A DNA stretch of 64,000 bases, taken from positions 3,472,001 to 3,536,000 of the forward strand of contig NZ_PDJI01000004.1 in assembly GCF_002563695.1 (NCBI RefSeq), given 5' to 3'. Shown here one piece after another: positions 15,219 through 23,127 of this stretch. This DNA comes from Georgenia soli (GTDB lineage Bacteria > Actinomycetota > Actinomycetes > Actinomycetales > Actinomycetaceae). Numbering within the stretch: the stretch's first letter is position 1; the number at the start of each line of letters is the position of its first letter. Both the position numbers and the translations under genes were made by a program. The notes beneath the pieces are model-generated. The model was not told where the DNA came from and did no database searches. It worked only from the letters and a program-made list of their open reading frames with translations.

Positions 15219-15880
15219 CGGACCCCCTCGGAGGCGGCGGCCTTCTCCTCGGCGACCTTCTGCAGGACCTGCGCGAAGGTCTCGGGCGCCTGGGCGCCGG
15301 AGACGCCGTACTTGTTGTCGATGACGTAGAACGGCACGCCGTTGATGCCGTACGCGCGGGCCTGGGCGATGTCCTGCTGGACGTCGGCGCGATACGTGCC
15401 CTCGGCGAGCGCGGCGCGCACGTCGTCGGGGTCCAGGCCCGCCTCCGCGGCGATGGCGACGAGATCCTCGTCGTGGCCCACGTGGCGCCCCTGCTCGAAG
15501 TAGGCGGAGAACAGCTTCTCGACGACGTCGAGCTGGAGGCCCTTCGCCTTGGCGAGGTGGAGCACCTCGTGGGCCTTGAGGGTCTTGGTGTGCCGGACCG
15601 AGCCGAAGTCGTAGTCCAGGCCCTCCGCCGCGGCGAGCCCGGTGACCTGCTCGAGCATCTGGGCCACCTGCTCCCTGGGCATGCCCTTGTGGCCGGCGAG
15701 GAAGTCCACCTCGGAGCCCTCGAAGTCCACCGGGGTGTCGGGCGCCAGCTCGAAGGAGTGGTACTCGACGGTGACGTCCCCGCCGAACTGCGCGGCCCCC
15801 TTCTCGAAACGGCGCTTGCCGATGAAGCACCACGGGCAGGCGATGTCGGACCAGACGTGCACGGAGATCGGTTCGCTCAT
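15215..15880 (-). CDS. DsbA-family (FrnE-like) disulfide oxidoreductase
   Basis: The product is 221 residues. The thioredoxin fold carries CPWC (Cys15, Cys18) directly after the first strand, a helical insertion, and the cis-Pro strand NGVPFYVID. No signal peptide is present, so it acts in the cytoplasm, like FrnE and 2-hydroxychromene isomerase relatives, in thiol exchange or stress tolerance. MSEPISV at 15880 is taken as start; the 39-residue upstream extension is Arg-rich and non-homologous. It heads an operon with a small Cys protein and a PNPOx-like flavoprotein. Confidence 0.85.
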   Translation of the reverse strand: MSEPISVHVWSDIACPWCFIGKRRFEKGAAQFGGDVTVEYHSFELAPDTPVDFEGSEVDFLAGHKGMPREQVAQMLEQVTGLAAAEGLDYDFGSVRHTKTLKAHEVLHLAKAKGLQLDVVEKLFSAYFEQGRHVGHDEDLVAIAAEAGLDPDDVRAALAEGTYRADVQQDIAQARAYGINGVPFYVIDNKYGVSGAQAPETFAQVLQKVAEEKAAASEGVR

Positions 15881-16018
15881 GACCGGCTCAACCGGACCGC
15901 GCCGTCCTTCATTCCGGGCGCTTCCGGAGCACCGCGTCGAGGGGCCTCGGTACGCTGGCGGCCGGCCGGCCCGTCGACGGTGCCGGGCAGACGCCACTCA
16001 CGGGGGAGCGACCGTTCG

Positions 16019-17251
16019 ATGACCACCTGGCTGGGCACGCCCGCGCACGCGCGGTGGCTGGAGCACGAGTCGGACGCGCTGCTGCGTTTCGCGCGCGCCT
16101 CCCGCACCCCGCAGGGCTTCGGCTACCTCGACGCCGCCGGAGCGGTCGACCCCGCCCGCCCCAGCGAGCTGTGGATCACCTGCCGCATGGTGCACGCGTT
16201 CGCCCTCGGCACGCTCCTCGGCCGGCCCGGCTGCGCGCCGCTCGTCGACCACGGTCTCGCGTGCCTGGCCGGGACGTTCGAGGACCCCGAGCACGGCGGC
16301 TGGTTCTCCGCCGTCGGACCCGAGGGGCCGACGTCGGAGCGCAAGGAGGCCTACCCGCACTCCTTCGTCCTGCTCGCCACCTCCTCCGCGACGGCGGCCG
16401 GCCGGCCCGGTGCGGCCGAGCTCTTCGAGCGGGCCCGCCGGGTCTCGCTCGAGCGGTTTTGGCGCGACGACGAGGGCATGGTCGTGGAGAGCTGGGACCG
16501 GACCTTCAGCGAGCTCGAGGCCTACCGCGGCGTCAACGCCAACATGCACACGGTCGAGGCGTACCTCGCCACCGCGGACGTCACCGGCGACGACGCCTGG
16601 CTCGACCGGGCCGTGCGCATCGCCCGCCGGGTGGTGGACGGCTTCGCCCGCCCGGCGTCGTGGCGCCTCCCCGAGCACTTCGACCCCGCCTGGTCCCCGC
16701 TGCCCGACTACAACCGCGAGGACCCCGCGCACCCCTTCCGCCCGTTCGGCGCCACCGTGGGGCACTGGTTCGAGTGGGCCCGGCTCACCCTCCAGGCCCG
16801 CGACGCCCTGACCTCCCGTGGCCGGGACGCGGGCGGGTGGATGCTCGACGGCGCACGCTCGCTCTTCGCGACCGGCGCCGCGGAGGGGTGGGCGGTCGAC
16901 GGCGCGGAGGGGTTCGTCTACACGGTCGACTTCGGCGGGCGTCCGGTGGTGCGCGAGCGGATGCACTGGGTGCTCACCGAGGCGCTCGCTGCCGCCGCCG
17001 TGCTGCACCGCGTCACCGGTGAGGACGAGTACGAGCGCTGGTACCGCACCTGGTGGGACTACGCCGCCGAGCACCTCCTCGAGGCACCCGGCGCCTGGCG
17101 GCACGAGCTCGACCCCGCCAACCGGCCGAGCGCCCGGACCTGGTCCGGCAAGCCCGACGTCTACCACGCGCTGCAGGCGACCCTGCTGCCGCGGCTGCCG
17201 GCGAGCCCGGCGATCGCCCCCGCGCTCGCGGCGGGCCTGCTCGACACGTAG
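16019..17251 (+). CDS. AGE-family epimerase/isomerase
   Basis: The product is 410 residues, the usual size of the (alpha/alpha)6-barrel AGE family (N-acylglucosamine 2-epimerase, YihS aldose-ketose isomerase, cellobiose epimerase). Recognisable pieces are RMVHAFALG, GVNANMHTVEAYL, GHWFEWARL and the late KPDVYHALQA, which supply the active-site His residues. The closest known activity is probably a sugar isomerase interconverting mannose, fructose and glucose, but substrate cannot be read. The ATG at 16019 follows GGGGGAGCG. A longer upstream frame overlaps the antisense dsbA-like gene and is rejected. Confidence 0.85.
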   Translation: MTTWLGTPAHARWLEHESDALLRFARASRTPQGFGYLDAAGAVDPARPSELWITCRMVHAFALGTLLGRPGCAPLVDHGLACLAGTFEDPEHGGWFSAVGPEGPTSERKEAYPHSFVLLATSSATAAGRPGAAELFERARRVSLERFWRDDEGMVVESWDRTFSELEAYRGVNANMHTVEAYLATADVTGDDAWLDRAVRIARRVVDGFARPASWRLPEHFDPAWSPLPDYNREDPAHPFRPFGATVGHWFEWARLTLQARDALTSRGRDAGGWMLDGARSLFATGAAEGWAVDGAEGFVYTVDFGGRPVVRERMHWVLTEALAAAAVLHRVTGEDEYERWYRTWWDYAAEHLLEAPGAWRHELDPANRPSARTWSGKPDVYHALQATLLPRLPASPAIAPALAAGLLDT

Positions 17252-17277
17252 GGCGGGGCGCGCTCACCCTGCGTCAC

Positions 17278-17302
17278 CCCTCGCCCCCACCCGGGGCGAG
17301 GG
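17278..17302 (+). terminator. Perfect 10-bp hairpin after the AGE gene
   Basis: CCCTCGCCCC (17278-17287) pairs with GGGGCGAGGG (17293-17302) across a 5-base loop, 26 bases after the AGE-epimerase stop. It is a rho-independent-like structure without a T run. Confidence 0.6.
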
Positions 17303-17347
17303 CGGCCGAATCACCCCTCGATCACCGCCCGAGGTAGCAGTGGCTCC

Positions 17348-17395
17348 TCGTGACCGCTGGTGCGCTGGATCCTCCCAGCCACAGCGAGGTCACGA
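17348..17395 (+). promoter_or_regulatory. Leader stem sequestering a mini-ORF start
   Basis: TCGTGACC (17348-17355) is complementary to GGTCACGA (17388-17395), the last base being the A of the mini-ORF ATG. GCTGG and CCAGC inside it can extend the fold, and the GCGAGG ribosome site overlaps the 3' arm. Such a stem could hide the translation start. It precedes the LCP gene by about 50 bases. The pairing is seen in sequence; the regulatory role is inferred. Confidence 0.4.
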
Positions 17396-17436
17396 TGCTC
17401 ACGAACTTCGTCAGCCCCACCGGACCGGTCGGCTAG
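17395..17436 (+). CDS. Possible 13-residue leader peptide
   Basis: The reading frame ATG to TAG encodes MLTNFVSPTGPVG. It has a GCGAGG ribosome-like site 5 bases upstream and ends 9 bases before the GTG of the LCP gene. Short frames occur by chance, but the ribosome site, the folded upstream sequence and the position make a leader plausible. It has no runs of one amino acid that would suggest classic attenuation. Confidence 0.3.
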   Translation: MLTNFVSPTGPVG

Positions 17437-17445
17437 GGCCGGGCC

Positions 17446-18621
17446 GTGACGACGCAGACGCGGCCGCCGGCCGGACTGCACGAGCCCCGTCCCGGCCGGG
17501 CGACCCCCGGCACCCCGGGCCGCCCGGACGGCGACGGCGACCCGACGGCGCCGCTGGCCCTGCCGGCGGGCGGGCGCGGTGGCCGCCGGGCGGGGCGGGT
17601 CGCCGTCCTCGTCGCGCTCGCCATCCTGCTGACCGTGGCGGGGGCGGGCGTCGCCGGCGTCTCCTACCTCCAGGGGCGGCTCGAGGCCGGCATCGAACGC
17701 CTCGGCGACCCGTTCGCCGCCATCCCGACCCGGCCCGAGAACGCGCCGCGAACCGCCGTGGGCGACGGCGCCGCGGCGGCCGGACGGGCCCCCGTCAACA
17801 TCCTGATCCTCGGCTCGGACAGCCGGATCTCGGCCGGCGACCCCAGCCGGTGGACGGCCGGCGCGCAGCGCACGGACGCCATCATGCTGGCGCAGATCTC
17901 GGGCGACCGGCGGAGCCTGACCATGATGTCGATCCCGCGCGACTCCTGGGTCGACGTCCCCGGCCACGGCGAGGCCAAGATCAACGCCGCGTTCTCGTGG
18001 GGCGGCCCCACGCTCATGATCCAGACGGTCGAGCAGCTGACCGGGGTGCGGATCGACCACTTCGCCGTCGCCGACTTCGAGTCCTTCGCCGTGCTCACCG
18101 ACGAGCTGGGCGGGGTGGAGCTCACGCTCGCCCAGCCGCTCGACGCCGGCGGCGTCACCCTCGAGGAGGGCACCCACGTGCTCGACGGTGAGCAGGCGCT
18201 CGCCTACGCCCGCGAGCGGTACAACGTCGAGGGCGGCGACTTCGGCCGCGTCCAGCGCCAGCAGAACTGGATGCGCGCGATCATGCGCTCGATCTTCGAC
18301 CGGGAGCTGCTCACCGACCCGGTCCGGCTGATGTCCACGCTCGAGGCGGTCACCCGCTCGCTCTCCCTCGACGACGGCCTCACCGTGTCGAAGATGCGCG
18401 ACCTCGCCATCGGCGCCCGCACGCTGCGCCCGGACTCCGTCCGCTTCATCACCGCGCCGTACGTCGGCACCGGCCGGAGCCCGGACGGGGCCCAGTCGAT
18501 CGTGCTCCTCGACGAGCCGCGGCTGCAGGAGGTCAGCGACGCGTTCGCGGAGGACCGCGTCGGGGAGTACCTGGAGGAGCATCCCGACGCCGCACCGGCC
18601 CTCGGTGACCACGTGGACTAA
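17446..18621 (+). CDS. LytR-CpsA-Psr (LCP) family glycopolymer transferase
   Basis: The product is 391 residues. A Pro/Gly-rich cytoplasmic N-terminus (1-50) and one transmembrane helix (about 51-73) precede an extracellular LCP domain. Motifs include ILILGSDSR, QRTDAIMLAQI, SIPRDSWVDVP, the Arg in AYARERY and FGRVQRQQNW, which bind the polyprenyl pyrophosphate substrate. LCP enzymes attach wall teichoic acid, capsule or arabinogalactan-like polymers to peptidoglycan. The GTG start at 17446 is the only start that keeps the whole basic head. A folded leader with a mini-ORF lies just upstream. Confidence 0.9.
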   Translation: MTTQTRPPAGLHEPRPGRATPGTPGRPDGDGDPTAPLALPAGGRGGRRAGRVAVLVALAILLTVAGAGVAGVSYLQGRLEAGIERLGDPFAAIPTRPENAPRTAVGDGAAAAGRAPVNILILGSDSRISAGDPSRWTAGAQRTDAIMLAQISGDRRSLTMMSIPRDSWVDVPGHGEAKINAAFSWGGPTLMIQTVEQLTGVRIDHFAVADFESFAVLTDELGGVELTLAQPLDAGGVTLEEGTHVLDGEQALAYARERYNVEGGDFGRVQRQQNWMRAIMRSIFDRELLTDPVRLMSTLEAVTRSLSLDDGLTVSKMRDLAIGARTLRPDSVRFITAPYVGTGRSPDGAQSIVLLDEPRLQEVSDAFAEDRVGEYLEEHPDAAPALGDHVD

Positions 18622-18652
18622 CGGTCACGGACGACGGCGGACCCGCGGCTCC

Positions 18653-19054
18653 TCAGTACGCGTCGGCCCCCTCGGCGAAGAGCGTCACGTGCAGGCCCGC
18701 CGCCACCTCGAGGCGGGAGTTCAGCGAGTGCCACGGCGTCACCGTGGGCGGCGCGACCAGCTCGGCCCCCGCCTCGACCAGCTTGTCCGTCATCGCTGGG
18801 GTGTCGTCCACCTCGAACGCGAGCCGGATCTTCGGGGCGACGTGCCGGCCGACCTCGACGTCGTCGATGAGGTCCTTCTGCGCGGGGTTGGCGATCTCGA
18901 GCGTGGCCCGGCCGGCCCCCATGATCGTCACCTCGGCGCCGCCGTCGGACGAGTAGGTCTCCTCGACCGGCAGCCCGACCACGTCGCGGAAGAACGCGAC
19001 CGCCCTCTCGTAGTCCTCGGCCTCGACGACGACGCGCAGCTGGTGGACGCCCAT
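18653..19054 (-). CDS. VOC (glyoxalase-like) family protein
   Basis: The product is 133 residues with paired beta-alpha-beta-beta-beta units: MGVHQLRVVV, AVAFFRDVVGLP, a central RLAFEVDD and a terminal GLHVTLFAEG. Metal-ligand positions (first-strand His, later Glu) are partly kept. The VOC fold serves glyoxalases, dioxygenases and antibiotic-binding proteins; the ligand here is unknown. The ATG at 19054 is preferred, with a GTG at 19075 (MARYSRQ) as alternative; neither has a strong ribosome site. It is convergent with the LCP gene. Confidence 0.8.
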   Translation of the reverse strand: MGVHQLRVVVEAEDYERAVAFFRDVVGLPVEETYSSDGGAEVTIMGAGRATLEIANPAQKDLIDDVEVGRHVAPKIRLAFEVDDTPAMTDKLVEAGAELVAPPTVTPWHSLNSRLEVAAGLHVTLFAEGADAY

Positions 19055-19221
19055 CTGGCGAGAGTACCGAGCCACCCCCGGGGTGGCTACGGGTCCGCCG
19101 GCACGGCCGGGCGCCGGGGAGACCGGCCGGTGAGCGGCAGGGCGGCGAGGACCTGGCGCGTGTCGGTGGGGCGTGGTTGCCTCGTCCCACCACGAAGGCG
19201 CCGTCGGACACAGGAGACCTC

Positions 19222-19656
19222 ATGGCAGCAACGGTGCAGATCACCTTCGACGCGCACGACCCCGGCACCCTTGCCACCTTCTGGGCGGAGGTGCTCGGCT
19301 ACGAGCTCGACCCGCCGCCGGCCGGGTTCGACTCGTGGGACGAGGCGCTCGACGCCTGGGGCGTGCCGGAGGAGCGGCGCAACGACCGGTCCGCCGTCAG
19401 CGATCCCGACGGCAGGGGGCCACGGCTGTTCTTCCAGCGGGTGCCCGAGGGGAAGACCGCGAAGAACCGGGTGCACCTCGACGTGCGTGCGGCACCCGGT
19501 CTCCAGGGCGAGGAGCGCATGGCGGCGCTGGAGGAGCGGTGCGAGCAGCTGGTCGCGGCGGGGGCCCGTCGGGTGCGGCGTTTCGAGCCCGGCCCGCTCG
19601 ACGCCGGCTGGATCGTCATGCAGGACCCGGAGGGGAACGAGTTCTGCCTCGACTAG
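19222..19656 (+). CDS. VOC family protein
   Basis: The product is 144 residues, of the class often annotated glyoxalase-like or PhnB-like: ITFDAHDPGTLATFWAEVLGY at the start, SDPDGRGPRLFFQRVPEGK, NRVHLDV in the middle and MQDPEGNEFCLD at the end. This arrangement, with a domain repeat and terminal DPEGNEFCL, is very common in actinobacteria without known substrate. CAGGAGACC precedes the ATG at 19222. It is a single-gene unit. Confidence 0.85.
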   Translation: MAATVQITFDAHDPGTLATFWAEVLGYELDPPPAGFDSWDEALDAWGVPEERRNDRSAVSDPDGRGPRLFFQRVPEGKTAKNRVHLDVRAAPGLQGEERMAALEERCEQLVAAGARRVRRFEPGPLDAGWIVMQDPEGNEFCLD

Positions 19657-19770
19657 TTGTGATGTCCGGTTGCGGACCGACGGGCCGACGGACCGCCGTC
19701 CCGGCGTGCGCGGCCCCGGAGCTCTGCCTACGGTCGAATCCACCGCAGTACCGCACCCGAAGGAGGAGCC

Positions 19771-20049
19771 ATGGCGTCCGAGAGCAGCACGACCACCGAT
19801 CACGACGAGATCCGCCGCTGGGTCGAGGAGCACGACGGCAAGCCCGCGAGCGTGCGAGGCACCGAGGGGTCCGACCAGGCCGGTGTCCTGCGCATCGACT
19901 TCCCCGGCGGAGCCGGCGAGGACCAGCTGGAGCACATCAGCTGGGACGACTGGTTCGCGAAGTTCGAGGACGAGAAGCTGGCGTTCCTGTACCAGCAGAA
20001 GAAGGCGGACGGCAGCGACTCCACGTTCTTCAAGCTGGTCTCGCGGTGA
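19771..20049 (+). CDS. Conserved small acidic protein
   Basis: The product is 92 residues. It begins with TTTDHDEIRRWVEEHDGKPA and continues RIDFPG, ISWDDWFAKFEDEKLAFLYQ. I recall similar sequences across actinobacteria and proteobacteria as uncharacterised proteins, sometimes misnamed glucan-branching enzyme; no function is established. AAGGAGGAGCC gives a strong ribosome site. The TGA overlaps the GTG of the SDR gene by four bases, so the two are co-translated. Confidence 0.75.
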   Translation: MASESSTTTDHDEIRRWVEEHDGKPASVRGTEGSDQAGVLRIDFPGGAGEDQLEHISWDDWFAKFEDEKLAFLYQQKKADGSDSTFFKLVSR

Positions 20050-20879
20050 GCGCCACCCCTGCGCCCACCGAGAGACCCGCAGCGTTCGAACCCACCAGGA
20101 TCATCGTCACCGGGGCCGACTCGGGGATCGGGAGGGCGACGGCCGTCGCGCTCGCGGCCCCGGGCCGGCAGGTCGCGGTCACCTGGCACGAGGACGAGCC
20201 CGGCGCGCAGGCGACGGCGGAGGAGGTGCGCGCGGCCGGGGCCACCGCCCACGTGCGCCGCCTCGACCTCTCCGAGCCGCGCAACGGCACCGCGGTCGTC
20301 GACGAGCTCGCCGAGGCGATGGGCGGCGTGGACACCCTCGTGATGAGCTCGGGGACCGGGAGCTCGACCCTGCTGCTCGAGATGGACTGGAGCACCTGGC
20401 GTGACGTCGTCGCCGTGGACCTCGACGGGGCCTTCTGCTGCCTCCAGGCCGCCGCCCGTCACATGGTGGCGGCCGGCAACGGCGGCCGGATCGTGGCCAT
20501 CACCTCCGTGCACGAGCACGCCCCCCGCGTGGGCGCCGGCCCGTACTGCGCCGCCAAGGGCGGACTGGGTCTGCTGGTCAAGGTGGCGGCCCTGGAGCTG
20601 GCCGAGCACGGCATCACCGTCAACGCGGTGGCGCCGGGCGAGATCGCCACGCCCATGACGGGCCAGGAGGACGAGTCGGTGCTCGAGGACAAGTACCGGC
20701 CGGGCATCCCCGTCGCGCGCCCCGGGGACGCGCGCGAGATCGCCGCGACCGTGGCGTTCCTCTGCGGGCCCGACGCCGGGTACGTCAACGGTGCCTCGTG
20801 GGCCGTCGACGGCGGCATGCTCACCATGGGCCCGATGGCCGGCTCGCACCTGACGAGCGACGACTGGCGGCGTCCCTGA
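20046..20879 (+). CDS. SDR-family oxidoreductase
   Basis: The product is 277 residues, a classical short-chain dehydrogenase. The cofactor site is TGADSGIG. The catalytic set shows Ser in ITSVHEH and the Y-x3-K in GPYCAAKGG, followed by NAVAPGEIATPM. The GTG start overlaps the stop of the small acidic protein. The C-terminus runs past the usual end (SWAVDGGMLTMG) by about 15 residues. The substrate, probably an alcohol or ketone, is unknown. A His-rich stretch (VHEHAPRV) between the catalytic residues is slightly unusual. Confidence 0.88.
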   Translation: MSATPAPTERPAAFEPTRIIVTGADSGIGRATAVALAAPGRQVAVTWHEDEPGAQATAEEVRAAGATAHVRRLDLSEPRNGTAVVDELAEAMGGVDTLVMSSGTGSSTLLLEMDWSTWRDVVAVDLDGAFCCLQAAARHMVAAGNGGRIVAITSVHEHAPRVGAGPYCAAKGGLGLLVKVAALELAEHGITVNAVAPGEIATPMTGQEDESVLEDKYRPGIPVARPGDAREIAATVAFLCGPDAGYVNGASWAVDGGMLTMGPMAGSHLTSDDWRRP

Positions 20880-20943
20880 CCGCACGGCGTGCCGCGCGCC
20901 CGCCCGGGGGCAGGCCTACGCTGGGACCGTCCTGGGAGGCGTC

Positions 20944-21588
20944 ATGACCCGCAACGGGATGCCCGGGCTCTCGGACCCCGACCACGAGCTGCGCGGCGTC
21001 GTCGCGGACCTGACGCGCAGGTACGAAGGGACGATCGACAGCGAGACGGTCGAGCGCACGGTGATGGAGTCCTACACCGCGCTGGCACGCACGGCGCGGG
21101 TGACGACCCACCTGCCCGTGCTTGCCGCCCACTTCGCCGCCGACCGTCTGGCGGCACTGGCCCAGAGCCGGAACGTACGCCCCCGCGTCTGCCCGGAGGT
21201 CCTGTTCGTCTGCGTGCAGAACGCCGGACGTTCGCAGATGGCGGCCCTGCTCCTCGAGCACTACGCGGCGGGCCGCGTGCACACCCGGTCCGCCGGCGCG
21301 GCACCGGTGCCACAGGTCCACCCCAACGCCGTCGCCGTCATGGCGGAGCGGGGCCTCGACATGAGTCACGCCTACCCGAAGCCGCTCACCGACGACGTCG
21401 TGCGGGCCGCGGACGTGGTCATCACGATGGGTTCGAAGGACGCGGTGCCCGTCTACCCGGGCAAGAGGTACGAGGAGTGGGGCCTGGCCGACCCGGCCGA
21501 GGACACGATCGAGGAGGCCCGGCGCATCCGGGACGAGGTCGATGCCCGGGTCCTCCGGCTCCTGGAGGAGCTGGCGCTCGGCTCCTAG
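20944..21588 (+). CDS. Low-molecular-weight phosphatase / arsenate reductase-like protein with N-terminal helical domain
   Basis: The product is 214 residues. Residues 1-75 form a helical domain of the three-helix-bundle type often fused to actinobacterial ArsC-like proteins. The rest is the LMW-PTP fold with the P-loop C-x5-R (Cys90 in VCVQNAGRSQ, Arg96) and a late Asp in the DPAED region. Such proteins reduce arsenate or dephosphorylate phosphotyrosine. There is no arsR, arsB or acr3 nearby, so phosphatase activity is as likely. The ATG at 20944 follows GGGAGGCGTC. Confidence 0.8.
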   Translation: MTRNGMPGLSDPDHELRGVVADLTRRYEGTIDSETVERTVMESYTALARTARVTTHLPVLAAHFAADRLAALAQSRNVRPRVCPEVLFVCVQNAGRSQMAALLLEHYAAGRVHTRSAGAAPVPQVHPNAVAVMAERGLDMSHAYPKPLTDDVVRAADVVITMGSKDAVPVYPGKRYEEWGLADPAEDTIEEARRIRDEVDARVLRLLEELALGS

Positions 21589-21594
21589 CGTCGG

Positions 21595-22428
21595 TCAGGG
21601 GCGGCGGGGCGCGAACGCGTGCTGCTCACCCCGGCCGTCCTCGGTGATCATGCCCCAGCACGACTCCGGTACCTCGGCCCAGGCGTCGGGCATGTCGCGC
21701 AGCGGCTCGGAGACGATCAGCCGGGCGGTGTCCGGCAGCGTGCCGAAGACCGGGACCTCCGGGTGCATGCGCCGGAGCTGACCGATGTGCGTGGAGTGGT
21801 ACAGCGACCGGGACCTCCCGACGGAGGAGTAGCGGAAGGCCCAGGTGGTGCTGCCGTCGGCCGTGGCGACCGTCATCTGGACCGGGTGGCGGATGCCCGC
21901 GCCGGCCGCCACCTCCTCCACGAGGCCCACGGCCCTCTCGACGGCGGCCGGCGGGTCGTCGCGCAGCCCGAAGGTGAGCGCCAGGTAGAAGAGCACCTCC
22001 GAGTCCGTGGAGCCCTCGATGTGCGGGTACAGCTCCGGGGCGACGGCGCCGACGAGCTCGCGCTTGATCGTCGGGAACCCCGTGATGCCGCCGTTGTGCA
22101 TCCACATCCACGTCCCGTGACGGAAGGGGTGGCAGTTGCTGCGCTGCACCGGGGTGCCGGTCGAGGCCCGGATGTGCGCGAAGAGCAGCCCGGTGCGGAT
22201 CTGCCCGGCGAGCTCGCGCAGGTTCTCGTCGTTCCAGGCGGGCTCCGTGCTCTTGAACAGCGCGGGCACGTCCCCCTCGCCGTACCAGCCGATGCCGAAA
22301 CCGTCCCCGTTGGTCGTCGTGGCCCCCAGCTTGGAGTGCAGAGCCTGGTCGATCAGCGAGTGGACCGGCCGGAACAGCAGGTCGTCGGCGAGGACGGGCT
22401 CGCCCGAGTACGTCATCCAACGGCACAT
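21595..22428 (-). CDS. Class II glutamine amidotransferase
   Basis: The product is 277 residues. Removal of Met leaves Cys2 as nucleophile (MCRWMTYSG). The Ntn-type glutaminase features follow: NGDGFGIGWYG, FAHIRASTG and HNGGITGF. The stand-alone layout resembles YafJ and EgtC. EgtC hydrolyses a gamma-glutamyl intermediate in ergothioneine synthesis, but no other egt gene lies here, so that role is not supported. The ATG at 22428 follows AGGAGGTGCGGC, which excludes the longer frame starting at 22548. Confidence 0.85.
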   Translation of the reverse strand: MCRWMTYSGEPVLADDLLFRPVHSLIDQALHSKLGATTTNGDGFGIGWYGEGDVPALFKSTEPAWNDENLRELAGQIRTGLLFAHIRASTGTPVQRSNCHPFRHGTWMWMHNGGITGFPTIKRELVGAVAPELYPHIEGSTDSEVLFYLALTFGLRDDPPAAVERAVGLVEEVAAGAGIRHPVQMTVATADGSTTWAFRYSSVGRSRSLYHSTHIGQLRRMHPEVPVFGTLPDTARLIVSEPLRDMPDAWAEVPESCWGMITEDGRGEQHAFAPRRP

Positions 22429-22576
22429 GCCGCACCTCCTCGGCGCCCATCCCAGCAGCCCCGGCAGGCCGGCGCACGACGGCGAGGGTCGTGCGCCCCG
22501 GAGGTCCCGCTGTCCTGAGGGGTGGTGCTGTCCGCCCCTGCTCGTCATCCTGGTACGACCAGGTCAGGAGGAGCCC

Positions 22577-23011
22577 ATGGCCGACAACGTCTCGACGTGC
22601 AGCACCGACATCGGCGCCCTGCCGCGCACCGTGTGGACCGTCCTCACCAGCCCGGAGCTGCTCAGCCGCGTCATGTTCGGCGCCGCCGTGGACAGCGACT
22701 TCGTCCCCGGCAGCCCGATCACGTTCACCGGCGAGTGGGAGGGCCGACGGTTCGAGGACCACGGCAAGATCCTCGACGTCGACGAGCCGCGGCTGCTGCG
22801 GCACACGCACTTCAGCCCGCTCACGGGTGAGGCGGACGTGCCGGAGAACTACCACACGGTCACGTGGCGGCTCGAGGAGGTCCCGGGCGGCACCCGCGTC
22901 ACGCTGACCCAGGACAACAACCCCACGCCGGAGGCCGCCGAGCACTCCACGGAGAACTGGCGCCGGGCCCTGGCGGAGCTGCGGCACACGGCCGAGCTGC
23001 TCAGCGGCTGA
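22577..23011 (+). CDS. SRPBCC domain protein
   Basis: The product is 144 residues, a helix-grip domain: WTVLTSPELLSRVMFG, ITFTGEWEGRRFEDHGKIL, TWRLEEVPGGTRVTL and a C-terminal helix NWRRALAELRHTAELL. This is the AHSA1-like pattern found in many actinobacterial proteins of unknown ligand. A strong ribosome site (CAGGAGGAGCCC) fixes the ATG at 22577. It is divergent from the amidotransferase and shares the roughly 150-base promoter region with it. Confidence 0.82.
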   Translation: MADNVSTCSTDIGALPRTVWTVLTSPELLSRVMFGAAVDSDFVPGSPITFTGEWEGRRFEDHGKILDVDEPRLLRHTHFSPLTGEADVPENYHTVTWRLEEVPGGTRVTLTQDNNPTPEAAEHSTENWRRALAELRHTAELLSG

Positions 23012-23127
23012 GTCGCTCGGGCGGCGCCCACGGGCCGACGCCCCCGCGCGTGCGCAGCACGCCCCGCGCCGTCGCCGCAGCACGCCCCGCGTCGCCGCCG
23101 CCGCGCGCCTGCGCGAGGATGAGCGGG

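Noticed and set aside
20944..21588. Arsenic-resistance operon.
   Set aside because: Only the LMW phosphatase/ArsC-like gene is present; no arsenite exporter or ArsR is adjacent.
21595..22428. EgtC of ergothioneine synthesis.
   Set aside because: The fold fits, but none of the other egt genes lies nearby, so the general amidotransferase name is safer.
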